Positions 34,001-43,164 are shown, numbered from the stretch's first letter. The stretch: 64,000 nt of DNA from Anolis sagrei (GCF_037176765.1 NC_090022.1:79014209-79078208), one strand, 5' to 3'. Numbers and translations are program-made. Notes: generated by a model not told the origin, from the sequence alone.

Positions 34001-35224
34001 ACATGTAAAAGAGTAAGTTGGGATTCTGGAGAATCCTGGTTTACCATGAACAAACTGACTGCATCACTATCAAATTGAAGAGTATCATTCTCCATGAGAG
34101 TTGTATGGGTCCTACATTTAATCTATCTCCACTGGACTGCCTTGCCATAGAGATAAAAGGTTTTTGATTTGTTTGTTTTTTAAACGTGTTCAACATGTCC
34201 CAGCTATATTTTCTTGTCACAAATATTGTATGCAAATATTACAATGTCTATGTAATTTATTTAAAACTTTTATATCCCAATCTTCTCTACCTCCGTAGAG
34301 GGACTCTATGTGATTCACTAGAAAAGATAATGCTTCTTAAAACAAAAGGCAGCAGGAAAAGGGCTGCATTACAGGTGGACAGACTCAATCAAGGATGCAG
34401 TGGCCCAAATCTTCAGCAGGGCTACTGATGAAAGGAGCTATCATTCATAGTCATCATAAGCTAGTCAGTTTGAAAGTAGTTAATAATATCATCAATCCTG
34501 AGATAGTAATACTAACATATTTCTAATGAACTTCCTGGTTCCTGTAGGTATCTTGCATTCTTACAATAGAGACAACACTAGAGGAGATATTAATTTATTT
34601 ATTTACTTACTTACTTACTGCATTTATATCCCGCCCTTCTCAGCCCAAAGGGGACTCAGGTCGGCTCACAAAACAGGTGCAATGCAATGCCATATATACA
34701 TACACAAGATAACCCACACTATACATTAAAACAATAATTAAAGCATATCAATCTTAAAGCAGTTAATTAAAATCGAGAGCAGGACCTCCCTGGATGGTCT
34801 TGACCTCTGAGATGAAGCAAGGCAGTTATATAATTGAATAGTCAAAGTATACGATTACAGTAAGTTAAATGCATCAGTAGGCTAAAGATATATGAAAATT
34901 TTGTATGATGCATTTCATTTTCCCAGTAAGAATAATTACACAAAATTATTCTTACCAGGAAAATGAAATACATCATACAAAATTTGCATATATCTGTAGC
35001 CTATTTAACAACCAGCTCCAGCTACGCAATCTCACCTCTCAATGAAAGTTACATGAAAAACATAGCTTACCTTTCACTTTAAGTCCAAGAAGCTTTTGGC
35101 GCTCAGGTAACACCCCAGTAAGTCCTTTGAGAGACTGCTTGAGATCCAATACTGTGTCTTCTTCTGACAAGGTGGTTATCGAAAATTCCTGTCCACCCCA
35201 TTTTATAATAAGAGACACAGCCAT
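19873..35224 (-). CDS. UBLCP1: UBLCP1, ubiquitin-like domain-containing CTD phosphatase 1, ten coding exons, 318 aa
   Basis: Coding exons on the minus strand, in order: 35224-35071, 33630-33539, 32302-32217, 32133-32018, 29859-29761, 28895-28858, 25781-25683, 24676-24560, 22349-22222 and 19900-19873. All introns are GT-AG. The exons sum to 957 bases, i.e. 318 codons plus stop, the length of human UBLCP1. Residues 1 to about 77 are the ubiquitin-like domain, which binds the proteasome base subunit Rpn1. The rest is a HAD/FCP-type phosphatase. The catalytic motif DVDYT has Asp143 and Asp145, and the second acidic motif FDDIGRN holds Asp252/253. UBLCP1 is nuclear. It dephosphorylates RNA polymerase II CTD Ser5 in vitro and restrains 26S proteasome activity in the nucleus. 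No stop, frameshift or missing catalytic residue is seen. It is convergent with the Kazal gene and divergent from the CpG island at 51 kb. Confidence 0.98.
19976..20306 (-). mobile_element. tRNA-derived SINE with 11-bp target duplication
   Basis: Minus-strand SINE. The tRNA-like head reads GGTGGCGCAGTGGGTTAAAG (A box) and GGTTCGATTCC (B box). The body contains 'ggccacatgaccttgaaggt'. GCCATGTTGTA is duplicated exactly at 19965-19975 and 20307-20317, showing retroposition. It lies in the last intron of UBLCP1, next to the last coding exon. Confidence 0.88.
20320..22215. other. UBLCP1 last intron, unique-looking sequence
   Basis: No exon or complete repeat recognised apart from the SINE at its 3' end. 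Short frames here lack family motifs. Confidence 0.4.
22222..22349 (-). CDS. UBLCP1: UBLCP1 coding exon 9
   Basis: 128 bases encoding residues 268-309 plus two bases of codon 310. This is the C-terminal helical region ([18 protein letters not shown]...). The acceptor is TCAACAG and the donor GTAAGA. Confidence 0.97.
22480..24540. other. UBLCP1 intron between coding exons 8 and 9, no further feature
   Basis: Mostly unique AT-rich intron. Small frames up to about 100 codons were inspected and show no conserved motif. Confidence 0.4.
24560..24676 (-). CDS. UBLCP1: UBLCP1 coding exon 8 (FDDIGRN motif)
   Basis: 117 bases, in phase at both ends, encoding residues 229-267. It includes the conserved Lys region [11 protein letters not shown] and the metal-binding FDDIGRN (Asp252, Asp253). 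Confidence 0.97.
25683..25781 (-). CDS. UBLCP1: UBLCP1 coding exon 7
   Basis: 99 bases, in phase at both ends, encoding residues 196-228 from [16 protein letters not shown] to RRGLID. The acceptor is CGCAG and the donor GTATGA. Confidence 0.96.
26249..26594 (+). mobile_element. Tigger-like (TcMar) DNA transposon, left end and body remnant
   Basis: Begins TACAGTGACACCTTGACTTAAGAG, a Tigger-type terminal repeat, followed by 'cttatcttaaagtgaaattt'. The matching end (GTTAAGTAGAGGTTCCACTGA) is found at 27897-27918, so two LINE fragments have been inserted between the ends. A C14 homopolymer lies at about 26381-26394. Confidence 0.55.
26594..27178 (-). mobile_element. L2-type LINE fragment, minus strand
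   Basis: The minus strand encodes remnants of the L2 C-terminus ([19 protein letters not shown]..., [16 protein letters not shown]). It ends abruptly at 27178, where a second fragment of the same family starts on the other strand. Confidence 0.7.
27179..27888 (+). mobile_element. L2-type LINE fragment, plus strand, head-to-head with its neighbour
   Basis: The + strand carries the same protein region ([22 protein letters not shown], then [15 protein letters not shown]) and a 3' tail ending 'gaagtagctaagtaataaat'. Its 5' end abuts the opposite-strand copy at 27178/27179, at equivalent points of the coding region. The copies differ enough not to be a simple recent inverted duplication. Confidence 0.7.
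27889..27920 (+). mobile_element. Tigger-like right terminal repeat
   Basis: GTTAAGTAGAGGTTCCACTGA is the inverted partner, about 15 of 19 bases, of the end at 26251. It marks the right edge of the interrupted Tigger-like element. Confidence 0.5.
27942..28004. repeat. (CT)n(TA)n microsatellite
   Basis: About 24 bases of CT repeats run directly into about 38 bases of TA repeats. It lies in a UBLCP1 intron and is likely to be length-polymorphic. Confidence 0.95.
28190..28330 (+). mobile_element. LINE 3' tail fragment
   Basis: 'catgtaagccgccccgagtc' and 'tgaggagatggagacggggt' is the conserved 3' UTR of an L2/CR1-group LINE, ending in a CTT/CTA simple repeat. It lies in the UBLCP1 intron between coding exons 6 and 7. 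Confidence 0.6.
28858..28895 (-). CDS. UBLCP1: UBLCP1 coding exon 6 (38-bp microexon-sized)
   Basis: 38 bases encoding the end of Ser183 and [12 protein letters not shown]. It contains the Ser/Thr-Ala-Thr segment that follows the conserved Trp, equivalent to HAD motif II. The donor is GTAAGT. Confidence 0.95.
29761..29859 (-). CDS. UBLCP1: UBLCP1 coding exon 5
   Basis: 99 bases encoding residues 150-182 ([19 protein letters not shown]...DYDIVIW) plus the first base of codon 183. The acceptor is TTTCAG and the donor GTAAGT. Confidence 0.96.
29989..30361 (+). mobile_element. hAT-type nonautonomous DNA transposon with 8-bp target duplication
   Basis: Terminal inverted repeats CAGTGGTTCCCAACC at 29989 and its complement ending at 30361 bound a 373-bp element. 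The flanks ATCTAAGC (29981-29988) and ATCTAAGT (30362-30369) form an 8-bp target-site duplication with one mismatch, diagnostic of hAT. Confidence 0.8.
30369..30555. mobile_element. Palindromic MITE ('gcattaattctacagtgtag' family)
   Basis: Left 'agaattaatacagtttgaca' and right 'cagtggtgtcaatctgcat' are inverted arms around a core 'gaatcctgggtattac'. Other copies lie near 1700, 2165, 9693, 43988 and 46060. It directly abuts the hAT element at 29989-30361. Confidence 0.6.
32018..32133 (-). CDS. UBLCP1: UBLCP1 coding exon 4 (catalytic DVDYT motif)
   Basis: 116 bases encoding residues 111-149 plus the first base of codon 150. It carries [11 protein letters not shown] with the nucleophile Asp143 and the general acid Asp145. 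Confidence 0.97.
32217..32302 (-). CDS. UBLCP1: UBLCP1 coding exon 3 (acidic linker)
   Basis: 86 bases encoding residues 83-110, an acidic linker ([14 protein letters not shown]...) between the ubiquitin-like and phosphatase domains. The acceptor TTACAG and donor GTGAGT are both clear. Confidence 0.96.
33539..33630 (-). CDS. UBLCP1: UBLCP1 coding exon 2 (rest of ubiquitin-like domain)
   Basis: 92 bases encoding residues 52-82, including [12 protein letters not shown] at the end of the ubiquitin-like domain. The acceptor is TTTTAG and the donor GTAAAA; the donor is somewhat weak. Confidence 0.96.
34589..34800 (-). mobile_element. LINE 3' end (minus strand)
   Basis: Begins with an ATTTATTTACTTACTTACT simple tail, then 'tatatcccgcccttctcag' and 'aaaggggactcaggtcggct', the complement of an L2/CR1-group 3' UTR. 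It lies in the intron between the first two coding exons of UBLCP1. Confidence 0.65.
34878..35003. repeat. 126-bp near-perfect palindrome (foldback)
   Basis: Starts TAGGCTAAAGATATATG and ends CATATATCTGTAGCCTA. The arms of about 60 bases pair around the centre AATTACACAAAATT with a few mismatches. It is AT-rich, lies only 68 bases from the nearest UBLCP1 coding exon (35071-35224), and would form a hairpin in the intron RNA. Confidence 0.85.
35071..35224 (-). CDS. UBLCP1: UBLCP1 first coding exon (ubiquitin-like domain, N-terminal part)
   Basis: The ATG (complement of 35222-35224) opens [14 protein letters not shown], matching the conserved start of the family. The exon ends in codon 52 at the donor GTAAGC and encodes the first strands and helix of the ubiquitin-like fold. 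Confidence 0.97.
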
Positions 35225-36376
35225 GTTTGTAACATATGTTCAAAATAAACCTATGGGGAAGTAAGAAACAGTTATCAGATCATTCCAAATGCCCTACATT
35301 CTTCTTCTTCTTCCTTTTTTTTTTTTTTTTTTTTGGCAGTACATGTATGGCCTCACAGGACCTTGTGTGGACACATGAAATCAGATAATAGCAAACCCAT
35401 GCTGATATGGCCCCAAATGTACCATTGTGTTCCACTGGAGAACATAGAAAATGCTTGAGAGGACAAAATTTGTTGTAACTGGAAAAATGAAACTGTGAAT
35501 ACCATTGCCATAGATAATGGGATCACACTGAACTAGCAGTCTAAATGTATATTTTGACTGCATGCTTATATCGCTCGCCAACCAAGAAATTATTAAAAAC
35601 ATAAACATTCACCAAGAACTGGAAAAAGAAGGAAATATCCACCTTAGAGAACTGGCTACTCAAAGTATACGATATTATGATTATGGATAACCTGCCTCAA
35701 CACCTTAGAACCCGCCAATAGGGAGACAAAGAGAAAGCAAACTGGACTGAAGTTTTAAAAAATTCAAAGAAAAAAATGGGTGCTAAGTAGAAGAATTAGA
35801 GAGAAGGCTGGAACCCAAGGAGGACTACAAGACTAATAGATTCACATTAGTTAGGAGGAAGGAGATGGGAGGTCAAAATAAATTATGTGTTTGCACTATC
35901 TCCAATTGTTGTTGTGGGGGTTTTTCCTTTCTTTTTCATTATTATTTATTTATTCCATTTTTACACACACACATCTTTCACCCCCGCCCCATCCCCTTTA
36001 TCCCACTCGCTCATATGTTGATGTAATTTTGTTTTTTTTTTTAGTTTTGTAAATGTTAATAATAATAATAAACATAATGGGTTCACTTCCCAACAAAAAT
36101 GTGCACAACTGCTATTAAGATCAAGTAGAACATAGCTTTAACGGTCTACATAGATTTGGAAGATGTTTCAGATTGCAACATGTCTCCTAAGAAATATTCT
36201 TCACAACATGTAAAGGGGACTTACTCCTGGTAAAGGCTTTTACCAAAGAAATGTAAAAGAAGTATGACTGAGAAAAGCATTCTACATTTAGTAAAATTAT
36301 GGTTTCCATAATCCATCTGCTCATGAGGAAATCTGTGGTCACCACAAAGCTCTTAAGCAAGAATCCAGAGAAAGAT

Positions 36377-36616
36377 GTCTGCATTTGGTGTCCTGCAGTT
36401 GTAATATATTAAGTGGTTTGCTGTTAAAGGATAGTGTTCATATATTACCTTCGAGCTGACATGAAAATCCTTCTGTAGTTTGAGCATGATTTTATGTGTA
36501 AAATCATGATCAAACTACAGAAGGATTTTCATGTCAGCTCGAAGGTAATATATGTACACTATCCTTTAACAGCAAACCACTTAATATATTACAACTGCAG
36601 GACACCAAATGCAGAC
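36377..36616. repeat. 240-bp near-perfect palindrome with 4-nt loop
   Basis: Arms of about 118 bases run from GTCTGCATTTGGTGTCCTGC (36377) to the complementary end GCAGGACACCAAATGCAGAC (36616). The centre is TGTG at 36495-36498. I see only about two mismatches between the arms. It lies in the presumed first intron of UBLCP1. It carries no recognised transposon ends and may be a recent inverted duplication or foldback element. Confidence 0.9.
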
Positions 36617-37170
36617 AACTACTTAAAACTTTATTTGAGAGCTTTAATTAAATCTTCTGACAATATGACTCCAGATGGGAAGCTCAAGACATCACATAAT
36701 AAGATGCAAAATAGAGGCATGGCTGAAACTGTTTGCATTTCCAAGCCACCAGGTAAAGTTATTCCATCAATAACAGTATTTGGATTGCCTGAACAACTAA
36801 TAAAGTTTTCTTCAGGCTAATGTAAATTGGATGAAGGTCTCATTACAGAAGAAATAGTGTCTTCATTCATCTGAGCTCACGCTTCCACAATGCAGAGTTC
36901 TCAATTCCTCATACAGCCACAACAGGATTAAGCTATAAGGAATACAGTACCTTTAATTTTGAGGTGGATGAAGTAAATATTTAGCCTAGTAGCCTTTAGT
37001 CCTGCATAAGGAGAAATGTGGGATATAAATAAAATAAAACAAGGTGTGTTGACATATGCAAAAACTAAACATTCAAAAACAAAAGTGCTGCTTACTTTAG
37101 GAAAATTTTGACAACATACTGATTAGAGCCCCAGTATATTTTAGTTATTTAGAGAGAAAAATTTGAAGTT

Positions 37171-37386
37171 TGGATTGTTGTTGGTTTTTTCGGGCTCTAT
37201 GGCCATGTTCTAGAGGCATTCTCTCCTGACATTTCGCCTGCATCTATGGAAAGCATCCTTTGAGGTAGGATGCTTGCCATTGATGCAGGCGAAATGTCAG
37301 GAGAGAATGCCTCTAGAACATGGCCATAGAGCCCGAAAAAACCTACAACAACCCAGTGATTCTGGCCATGAAAGCCTTCGACAATA
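37171..37386. mobile_element. Inverted pair of Penelope-like terminal sequences
   Basis: 'gggctctatggccatgttct' and 'ctgacatttcgcctgcatct' are followed by their near-complement, ending AGCCTTCGACAAT. The arms are joined tail to tail through 'gcatcctttgaggtaggatgc'. The sequence is the terminal part of a Penelope-like retroelement common in lizards; see 63085-63562 for a piece with coding sequence attached. Confidence 0.65.
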
Positions 37387-37944
37387 ATTTGAAGTTTGTT
37401 TTTTTCTTTCCAGGATGACCCATAGTTCAATATCAAAGAACAAGCTTTGCACACTAAAGATCCCATGTTCAGGTAGAACTAAGAAGATCTTTCAGACTCT
37501 CAAATCATTTTACATAGTAACTCTCAGAGTTTAAGGCAGCTCTGTGTGTTCACTTGCTTATAAGCAGGACAGGGAAAAAGACACACAATCTAAACACCTA
37601 CAGAAAAGGAAAAAAACGGGGAAGAGGGAGGGGGATCCAACTTATACAAATACCTCCCATTCTAACAGATGATGATTTATATCCTACTTTATGTATTAGC
37701 ATGAAACCAAATTAGTTCTGCTGTATGGATATACTTTCATTTTTTAAATAATTTTCCCACATGTAATGAGACACGCCTATGTTTTAAAAAGATCTACCCC
37801 TCCTTTTTGCTGACTGTTTTAACTCTGAGGGTAGAGAATCCATTATTTCTATACTAAAAATACTTAATTTCAGTATTCTTATGGGCAATGGTTAATTCCT
37901 CCTCAAGGTAAGCAGTCAGAAAAGGATTATATCAGGCCTGAGCC

Positions 37945-38115
37945 AACTTGGGCCCTCCAGGGGTTTTGGACTTCAATTCCCACCATTCCTAACCGCCTCA
38001 GGCCCTTTCCTTTCGCTTAAGCGGCTGAGGGGGAAAAGGAAAGGGCCTGAGGCGGTTAGGAATGGTGGGAGTTGAAGTCCAAAACCCCTGGAGGGCCCAA
38101 GTTGGCCCAAGCCTG
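37945..38115. mobile_element. hAT-like palindromic MITE
   Basis: Left arm CAGGCCTGAGCCAACTTGGG... and right arm ...CCCAAGTTGGCCCAAGCCTG are inverted and pair over about 75 bases around GCTTAAGCGGC. It belongs to the same family as 48793-48926. It lies next to the UBLCP1 CpG island, close enough to be transcribed from or to affect the promoter. Confidence 0.7.
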
Positions 38116-38179
38116 GGTCACATGAACGCAATGTATATATTTACAAGTGTCTGGGCCACATATTCTCTCAGAAAGAAGT

Positions 38180-38640
38180 CCAAACTCGGGGTGAATTGGC
38201 TTTAACGTGCTGCAGGCCGCCTTGAGTCCTGCCCTGGGAGAAAGGAAGGAAGGAAGGAAGGCGGGCACAAGTGAAGGCAAATACCCGGGTCCAGGCGCCC
38301 TTTCTTCGCCCTGGGCCTTCCTAGAGAGACCGAGGCGGAAAGGGGAGGGAGGGAGGGAGCCTCTCCTTCGGAAGAAGAAGCAGCAGCAGCGAAGCCGGCC
38401 AAAGCCGGGAAAGAGGAGGACTCCGTCTCACCCCGAAAACGACCGTCCCGGGAAGCAGAAGGCGCAAACGGGAGGGGGGAGCGGACCGGAAGAACTTGTT
38501 GAAGCGCCCGGAAGTGGAGACCCGGCCGGCAGGCGGAAACATAGATATAAGTAACTTGTAGAGGGAAACTCAGCTCTGTTGCTTCCGAATACCGCGGCAG
38601 TCATTTTGGTTTGTTTGAAAGAACGCGACAGGTGCCTCAT
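38180..38640 (-). promoter_or_regulatory. UBLCP1: CpG-rich promoter and probable noncoding exon 1 of UBLCP1
   Basis: A GC- and CpG-rich block stands out from AT-rich surroundings about 3 kb upstream of the first coding exon. It has no TATA box but two ETS-type sites, CCGGAAGTG at 38508-38516 and ACCGGAAGA at 38485-38493, typical of housekeeping promoters. On the minus strand a donor GTGAGA at 38431 down would end a noncoding exon at 38432. The exact start site is unknown. The island may also fire weakly on the + strand. Confidence 0.7.
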
Positions 38641-38794
38641 GTGTCTCTTCTGGCGTTTGAAACGTGTGCTGCTATCTTGGGGGTGTGTTGTGTGCCTTCA
38701 CGTCGCCTGCTGGGTTGTACCTTTGCGCTTGAGGATCCTGTCCACCTCCTCCTTCTGCCCCTTCCACTGAGCTGTATGACATCCACATTGGACT

Positions 38795-38890
38795 GGATTA
38801 TCTGGCAGTGTGGACTCAAATAACCCAGTTCAAAGCAGATCTTGTGGGCCATCTGCCCTGATATTCTGGCTGTGTGGAAGGGACCGTCAT
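38795..38890. mobile_element. MITE fragment ('gctgtgtggaaggg' family)
   Basis: 'ggattatctggcagtgtgga' and 'ggctgtgtggaagggacc' match the element at 43826-43965, with related pieces at 33135-33243 and 49278-49345. This is a nonautonomous DNA transposon, probably hAT. Confidence 0.55.
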
Positions 38891-39009
38891 AGCTATCCTA
38901 ATCCTGGCACATTTTTGATTGCAAATCAAATAATGCTTGCGCGCAGAAAGTCTTTCAAACTGCGTTATATGGCAGTGTGGATGGGGCCTTTGACCACCTC
39001 AAAGCCTTC

Positions 39010-39870
39010 ATTGTCTACTTCAGAGTTGTGTGGTTACTCTCACCCAACCTATTCAACTTGTATGCAGAACACATCATGCGACATGTGGGCCTTGACAAAT
39101 CCAAGGCTGGAGTTAAAATGGCTGGAAGAAACATTAACCTTAGATATGCAGATGATACCACTTTGATGGCTGAAAGCGAGGAGGAGCTGAGGAGCCTCCT
39201 AACCAAGGTGAAAGGACAAAGTGCAAAAGCTGGGTTACAGTTAAACATTAAAAAAAAAACCAAGATGATTGATAACTGGCAAATAGAGGGAGACAACGTG
39301 GAGGCCGTGACTGATTTCATATTTTTAGGCGCAAAGATTACTGCAGACGCAGACTGCAGCCAGGAAAACAGAAGACATTTACTTCTTGGGAGGAGAGCAA
39401 TGACCAATCTCAATAAAATAATTAAAGAGTAGAGACATCACATTGGCAACTAAGATCCACAGTTAATGCAATGGTATTCCCTGTAGTAACCTATGGATGT
39501 GAGAGCTGGACCATAAGGAAAGCTGAGCAAAGGAAGATAGATGCTTTTGAACTGTGGTGCTGAAGAAAAATTCTGAGAGTGCCTTGGACCGCGAAAAGAT
39601 CAAACCAGTCCATCCTCCAGGAAATAAAGCCCAACTGCTGACTGGTGGGAAAGATATTAGAGACAAAGATGAAGTACTTTGGCCACATAATGAGAAGACA
39701 GAAAAGCTGGGGAAAATGGAAGGAAAAAGGAAGAGGGGCTGACCAAGAGCAGTGACTGCCTTGACCTTGAAAGAGCCGTGTGGTGACAGCCAACAGGGAG
39801 CTCTGGAGTGGGCTGGTCCATGGGGTCACAAGGAGTCAGAAACAACTGAACGAAGCAACAACAAAATATT
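39010..39870 (+). mobile_element. Bov-B (RTE) LINE, 3' part
   Basis: The + strand encodes the RTE reverse-transcriptase region LFNLYAEHIM, GRNINLRYADDTTLMAESEE (YADD at 39145-39156) and DFIFLGAKITADADCS. Further 3', in another frame, come remnants of the C-terminal region (YGCESWTIRKAE). It ends with the Bov-B tail 'catggggtcacaaggagtca' and AACAACAAAA. The frame is open only to about 39430, so the copy is dead. Bov-B supplies the enzymes for the Sauria SINEs in this window and is known for horizontal transfer among vertebrates. Confidence 0.88.
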
Positions 39871-40549
39871 CAGCTGTAACCCCACCTTTACACTTTCTTC
39901 TTTTAGTTTCTTCACGAATCATTCCTAATCTTTGCTATTCTCTGCTAGTGCAGGCAGTCCCCGATTTACAAACATTCAACTTACAAATTACTCATATGTG
40001 TTGTCAGAAGCTTAAAGGTAACCTTAAAAATGTGGAATAAACACCGAGAACTGGAAAGACCTGTCACTTGGGCATTGGAACTGGAGGTCAGCTGTTGCCA
40101 ACAGGGCTGTGGATTTGAAAGAGGCATAAATAGAGGGCAAAAGAGAAAAGGAAAGCACTTAAAGCAAACTCTTGTCGGGACCAACTTCCACCTGGACATC
40201 TATGTCCTCATCATGAAAAACCATGTAGATCCAGAATAGATGTCTAAAATCACTTACAGACCCACCGCCAAGGCTCTGCCCTTGGAAAATTATCACACTC
40301 GGCCACAAGATGACGAGGGGCACAAATTCCCTGCAAAAGGAGAAAGAATGAATATGTCCAGGGGACAGGGGTGGTGGGAAGCAGGGATAGTGCCGCTGCT
40401 GTGATCCCTTAACTTTGTCCAGGTGAAACACACTCGCAGCACACAGGGAAAGGAAAATTTTGGTGCCATGATTCACAGGGTACGTGAAATGGGATGCAGG
40501 GAGGGAACAACCAGAGATAATCCCAGGAGGAAGAGAACGAGCTGGACTC

Positions 40550-41230
40550 ACATGCTCCTTTACATACCCTGTGGATTCTGTCTACTGTTTCACCCAGACA
40601 AAGTAAGGAGATACCTGGTGGTGTAGGGGCAAAGAAACCAAAATATTTCCCAAAAGCAAGAGCCCCCTTTCCAATAGGATGGACACCACAAAAGTTGAAT
40701 CTTTTAAACTACAAAAAACTATTTATTGTGTGGCTATAGCAATAACGACAAACGAGCATACAGGAATGCAATCAAAGGGTTTGTCGCAACCCCCAATGGG
40801 GCTGCAGGTTTTTATCACTTTGGTAGTAAATGGAATATACATTTTCATTGGTTCCCAAAGATAAATCATTTCATTGATCTAAGCTTGCTATACAGTTGTT
40901 CATTAGTTGTTTATGATTTTGATTGACATTATAGCACACGTGGGATCCTAACAATGACACAACAATGGCACAACTATAGACTATTGTTCTTTGACCATGA
41001 CTGTCTCAATGAATCAATCTTATCTGTTTCTGTTGCAAACATGGCTCCAGAGCGACTGGGAAACTTGGGGAGTACTAACTAGCCACCAGCTAGCCGGTTT
41101 TGTCCAGATGTACTGTTAGCCTTGAATGGTAACTTCTTCTCTGGAGCACTGATTTCTCAAACAGCATTTTCTGTAAACATAGGCCTACTGCAGAAACAGG
41201 CCAATATGGCAGTAAATCGTGACATATAAA
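40550..41230. other. Unclassified interspersed sequence, possibly an LTR-derived fossil
   Basis: A block without coding potential has an AATAAA on the minus strand near 40712-40717 inside 'aaaactatttattgtgtg', and looks like the R-region side of a long terminal repeat. I cannot find clear ends or a target duplication, so the class is uncertain. Confidence 0.2.
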
Positions 41231-41859
41231 TCATGTAAATCGTTGGCAACATCTCTGAAAATTCTCTTTAAAACCACGTCCCCTCAGGTAGAACAAAAAC
41301 ATATGGCAAATAGGAAGAAAAGTAGGAACCAGCCCTATGCACTTTCTCGTCACTTAATTGTGGAGCTATTTCCTCCTCATCTTCCTATGTGCTACATGTG
41401 TCTGTTCCTCCCCAGTACCTCCTTTACCTGGGCAAAACAACATTCATGGCATGCAGGAAGAGTAAAATGAGCAAAATCCACAGTAAGATGAAGTAGTGGA
41501 TGAGGCTGACTCCTCTTCTAAAAAAAATACGCCACCTCCCAAACACCATTCACCCCACTTCTGAAGACGGAGTGAGTATTCACAAGGCAATACTACATGC
41601 TAGTGGCAGTCTCACAAATAAAACCACAAGTATGAAACCTGTGACAGTGGAGGGATGAAAGTATATGTCTACATAAAATATTAAATGCAGTATATGATGT
41701 CTACATAATTACAGCTCTGAATTCATAATGTTGAGCTGTTTCATCGTAATGATATCCAAAAAATTCCAAGACTGCATTGTAATGCTTTTTTAATCTAAGT
41801 ATGTATTTTAATAATGCTTTATGACACCAATAAAATGTTCATGTTGTTCTTATGGCCCT

Positions 41860-42060
41860 TAAAGGTTGGTTCTGACTTATGTCAGTCCTTTCATAAGCTT
41901 TTCTGGCCAAGATATTTATACAGAGGAGATTTTCAATTACCTTCCTCTTAGGCTGAGAGAATGTGACTTGCCCAAGGTTACTTAGTGGATCTATAATGCT
42001 AGACAGAGATGTGAACTGTGGTCTCCTAGAGTCCTAATATAACATTTAAACCTCATTATT
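41860..42060 (-). mobile_element. Sauria SINE, minus strand, diverged
   Basis: 'ttcttatggcccttaaaggt' start, 'gagaatgtgacttgcccaag' and a tRNA-like end 'gaactgtggtctcctagag' follow the Sauria SINE in antisense. Confidence 0.45.
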
Positions 42061-42555
42061 TTTGCATAACTTTGAGAGCAGCATTCTTCATTTTGTGCAA
42101 AAACTGATAAGGGTAGCGTGTGTTTGTGAACAGATGCTTGTTTTGAAAAGATAAACAAGTCTCAGATAAACATGATAATTGGATCCTTTATAAACACTGT
42201 CAAGTATTTTTGAGGTTTCTCAGTTTATAGTAACAATATTTCTTTAGAATGTCATTTCCACTAAATGGTAGAACATTAAATAAATGCAATCAGGGACAAA
42301 GAAATTAAAACATAACACTATAATTACCGTATTTCATTGAATGTAAGATGCCATAAGTTCTAAGATGCAGCAAACACAGTAGGGGGTTACCAGATGATCA
42401 TGTCTAAACACTACGATCTCTGTTTTTTCCATATTAAGATAGTGAGTGGTGATCTTGAAAAAAATTCCACACATTGGCAACAACTGATTTAATATTGTAA
42501 GAATCTGTGTTATCTGCATTGAAATTGAGTCCAAAGTATAAAATAAAGAATATTT

Positions 42556-42728
42556 GGGTTGCTGTGAGTTTTCCAGGCTGTATGGCCTGTTTCAGAAGCA
42601 TTCTCTCCTAATGTTTCACCCACATCTATGGTAGGCATCCTCACAACCTCTGAAGATGCCTACCATAGATGTGGGCGAAACATCTGGAGATAATGCTTCT
42701 GATTCCAGCCATAAAAGCCTTCGACAAC
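42556..42728. mobile_element. Inverted pair of Penelope-like terminal sequences
   Basis: Left 'gctgtatggcctgtttcaga' with 'acccacatctatggtaggca', and right 'gcctaccatagatgtgggcg' ending in AGCCTTCGACAAC, form a foldback. It has the same architecture as 37171-37386 and 52096-52360. Confidence 0.65.
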
Positions 42729-43164
42729 ATAAAGAATATTTGTTTCTTAATATAAAGATATTTTGGAAATGTAGAAATGATATATGAAAAGGTTACCAAT
42801 TTTTCAGATGTTTATAGTTTTGATTTTAGGGGCAGTCACCCTGTCACGGGGATAACTGTATTTGGTCTGAATATACCATAATGCTAGTGACGTGAAAAAC
42901 TCTACTAGTGGTCGGCAAGATTTCCCATTTGTGCAAGAGGGAAGAGATATTATACAGGTGGGATGTCTTGCATACTAATTATGCAATGAAAAAAGTGTTG
43001 CATTCTTTTGTTGCAGTAATTCAATTAGTGAATATGAATTAATCTATCAATTTGCTCATAGGTAAATTCCACTTAGTACAATGTAGCTTTTTTTAATGAT
43101 TTTAAAATAACTTGGATTGGATGAAGAGTGACATAACCCTGTTTGTGATTATATATATGGCATC

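Noticed and set aside
38207-38554. 115-codon + strand frame in the UBLCP1 CpG island
   Set aside because: A GC-rich promoter gives few stops by chance. The Lys/Arg/Gly-rich sequence has no homology I recognise.
38977-39432. 151-codon + frame that could be taken for a host gene
   Set aside because: It is the reverse-transcriptase part of a Bov-B LINE, with YADD and RTE-specific motifs, followed by the Bov-B 3' tail.
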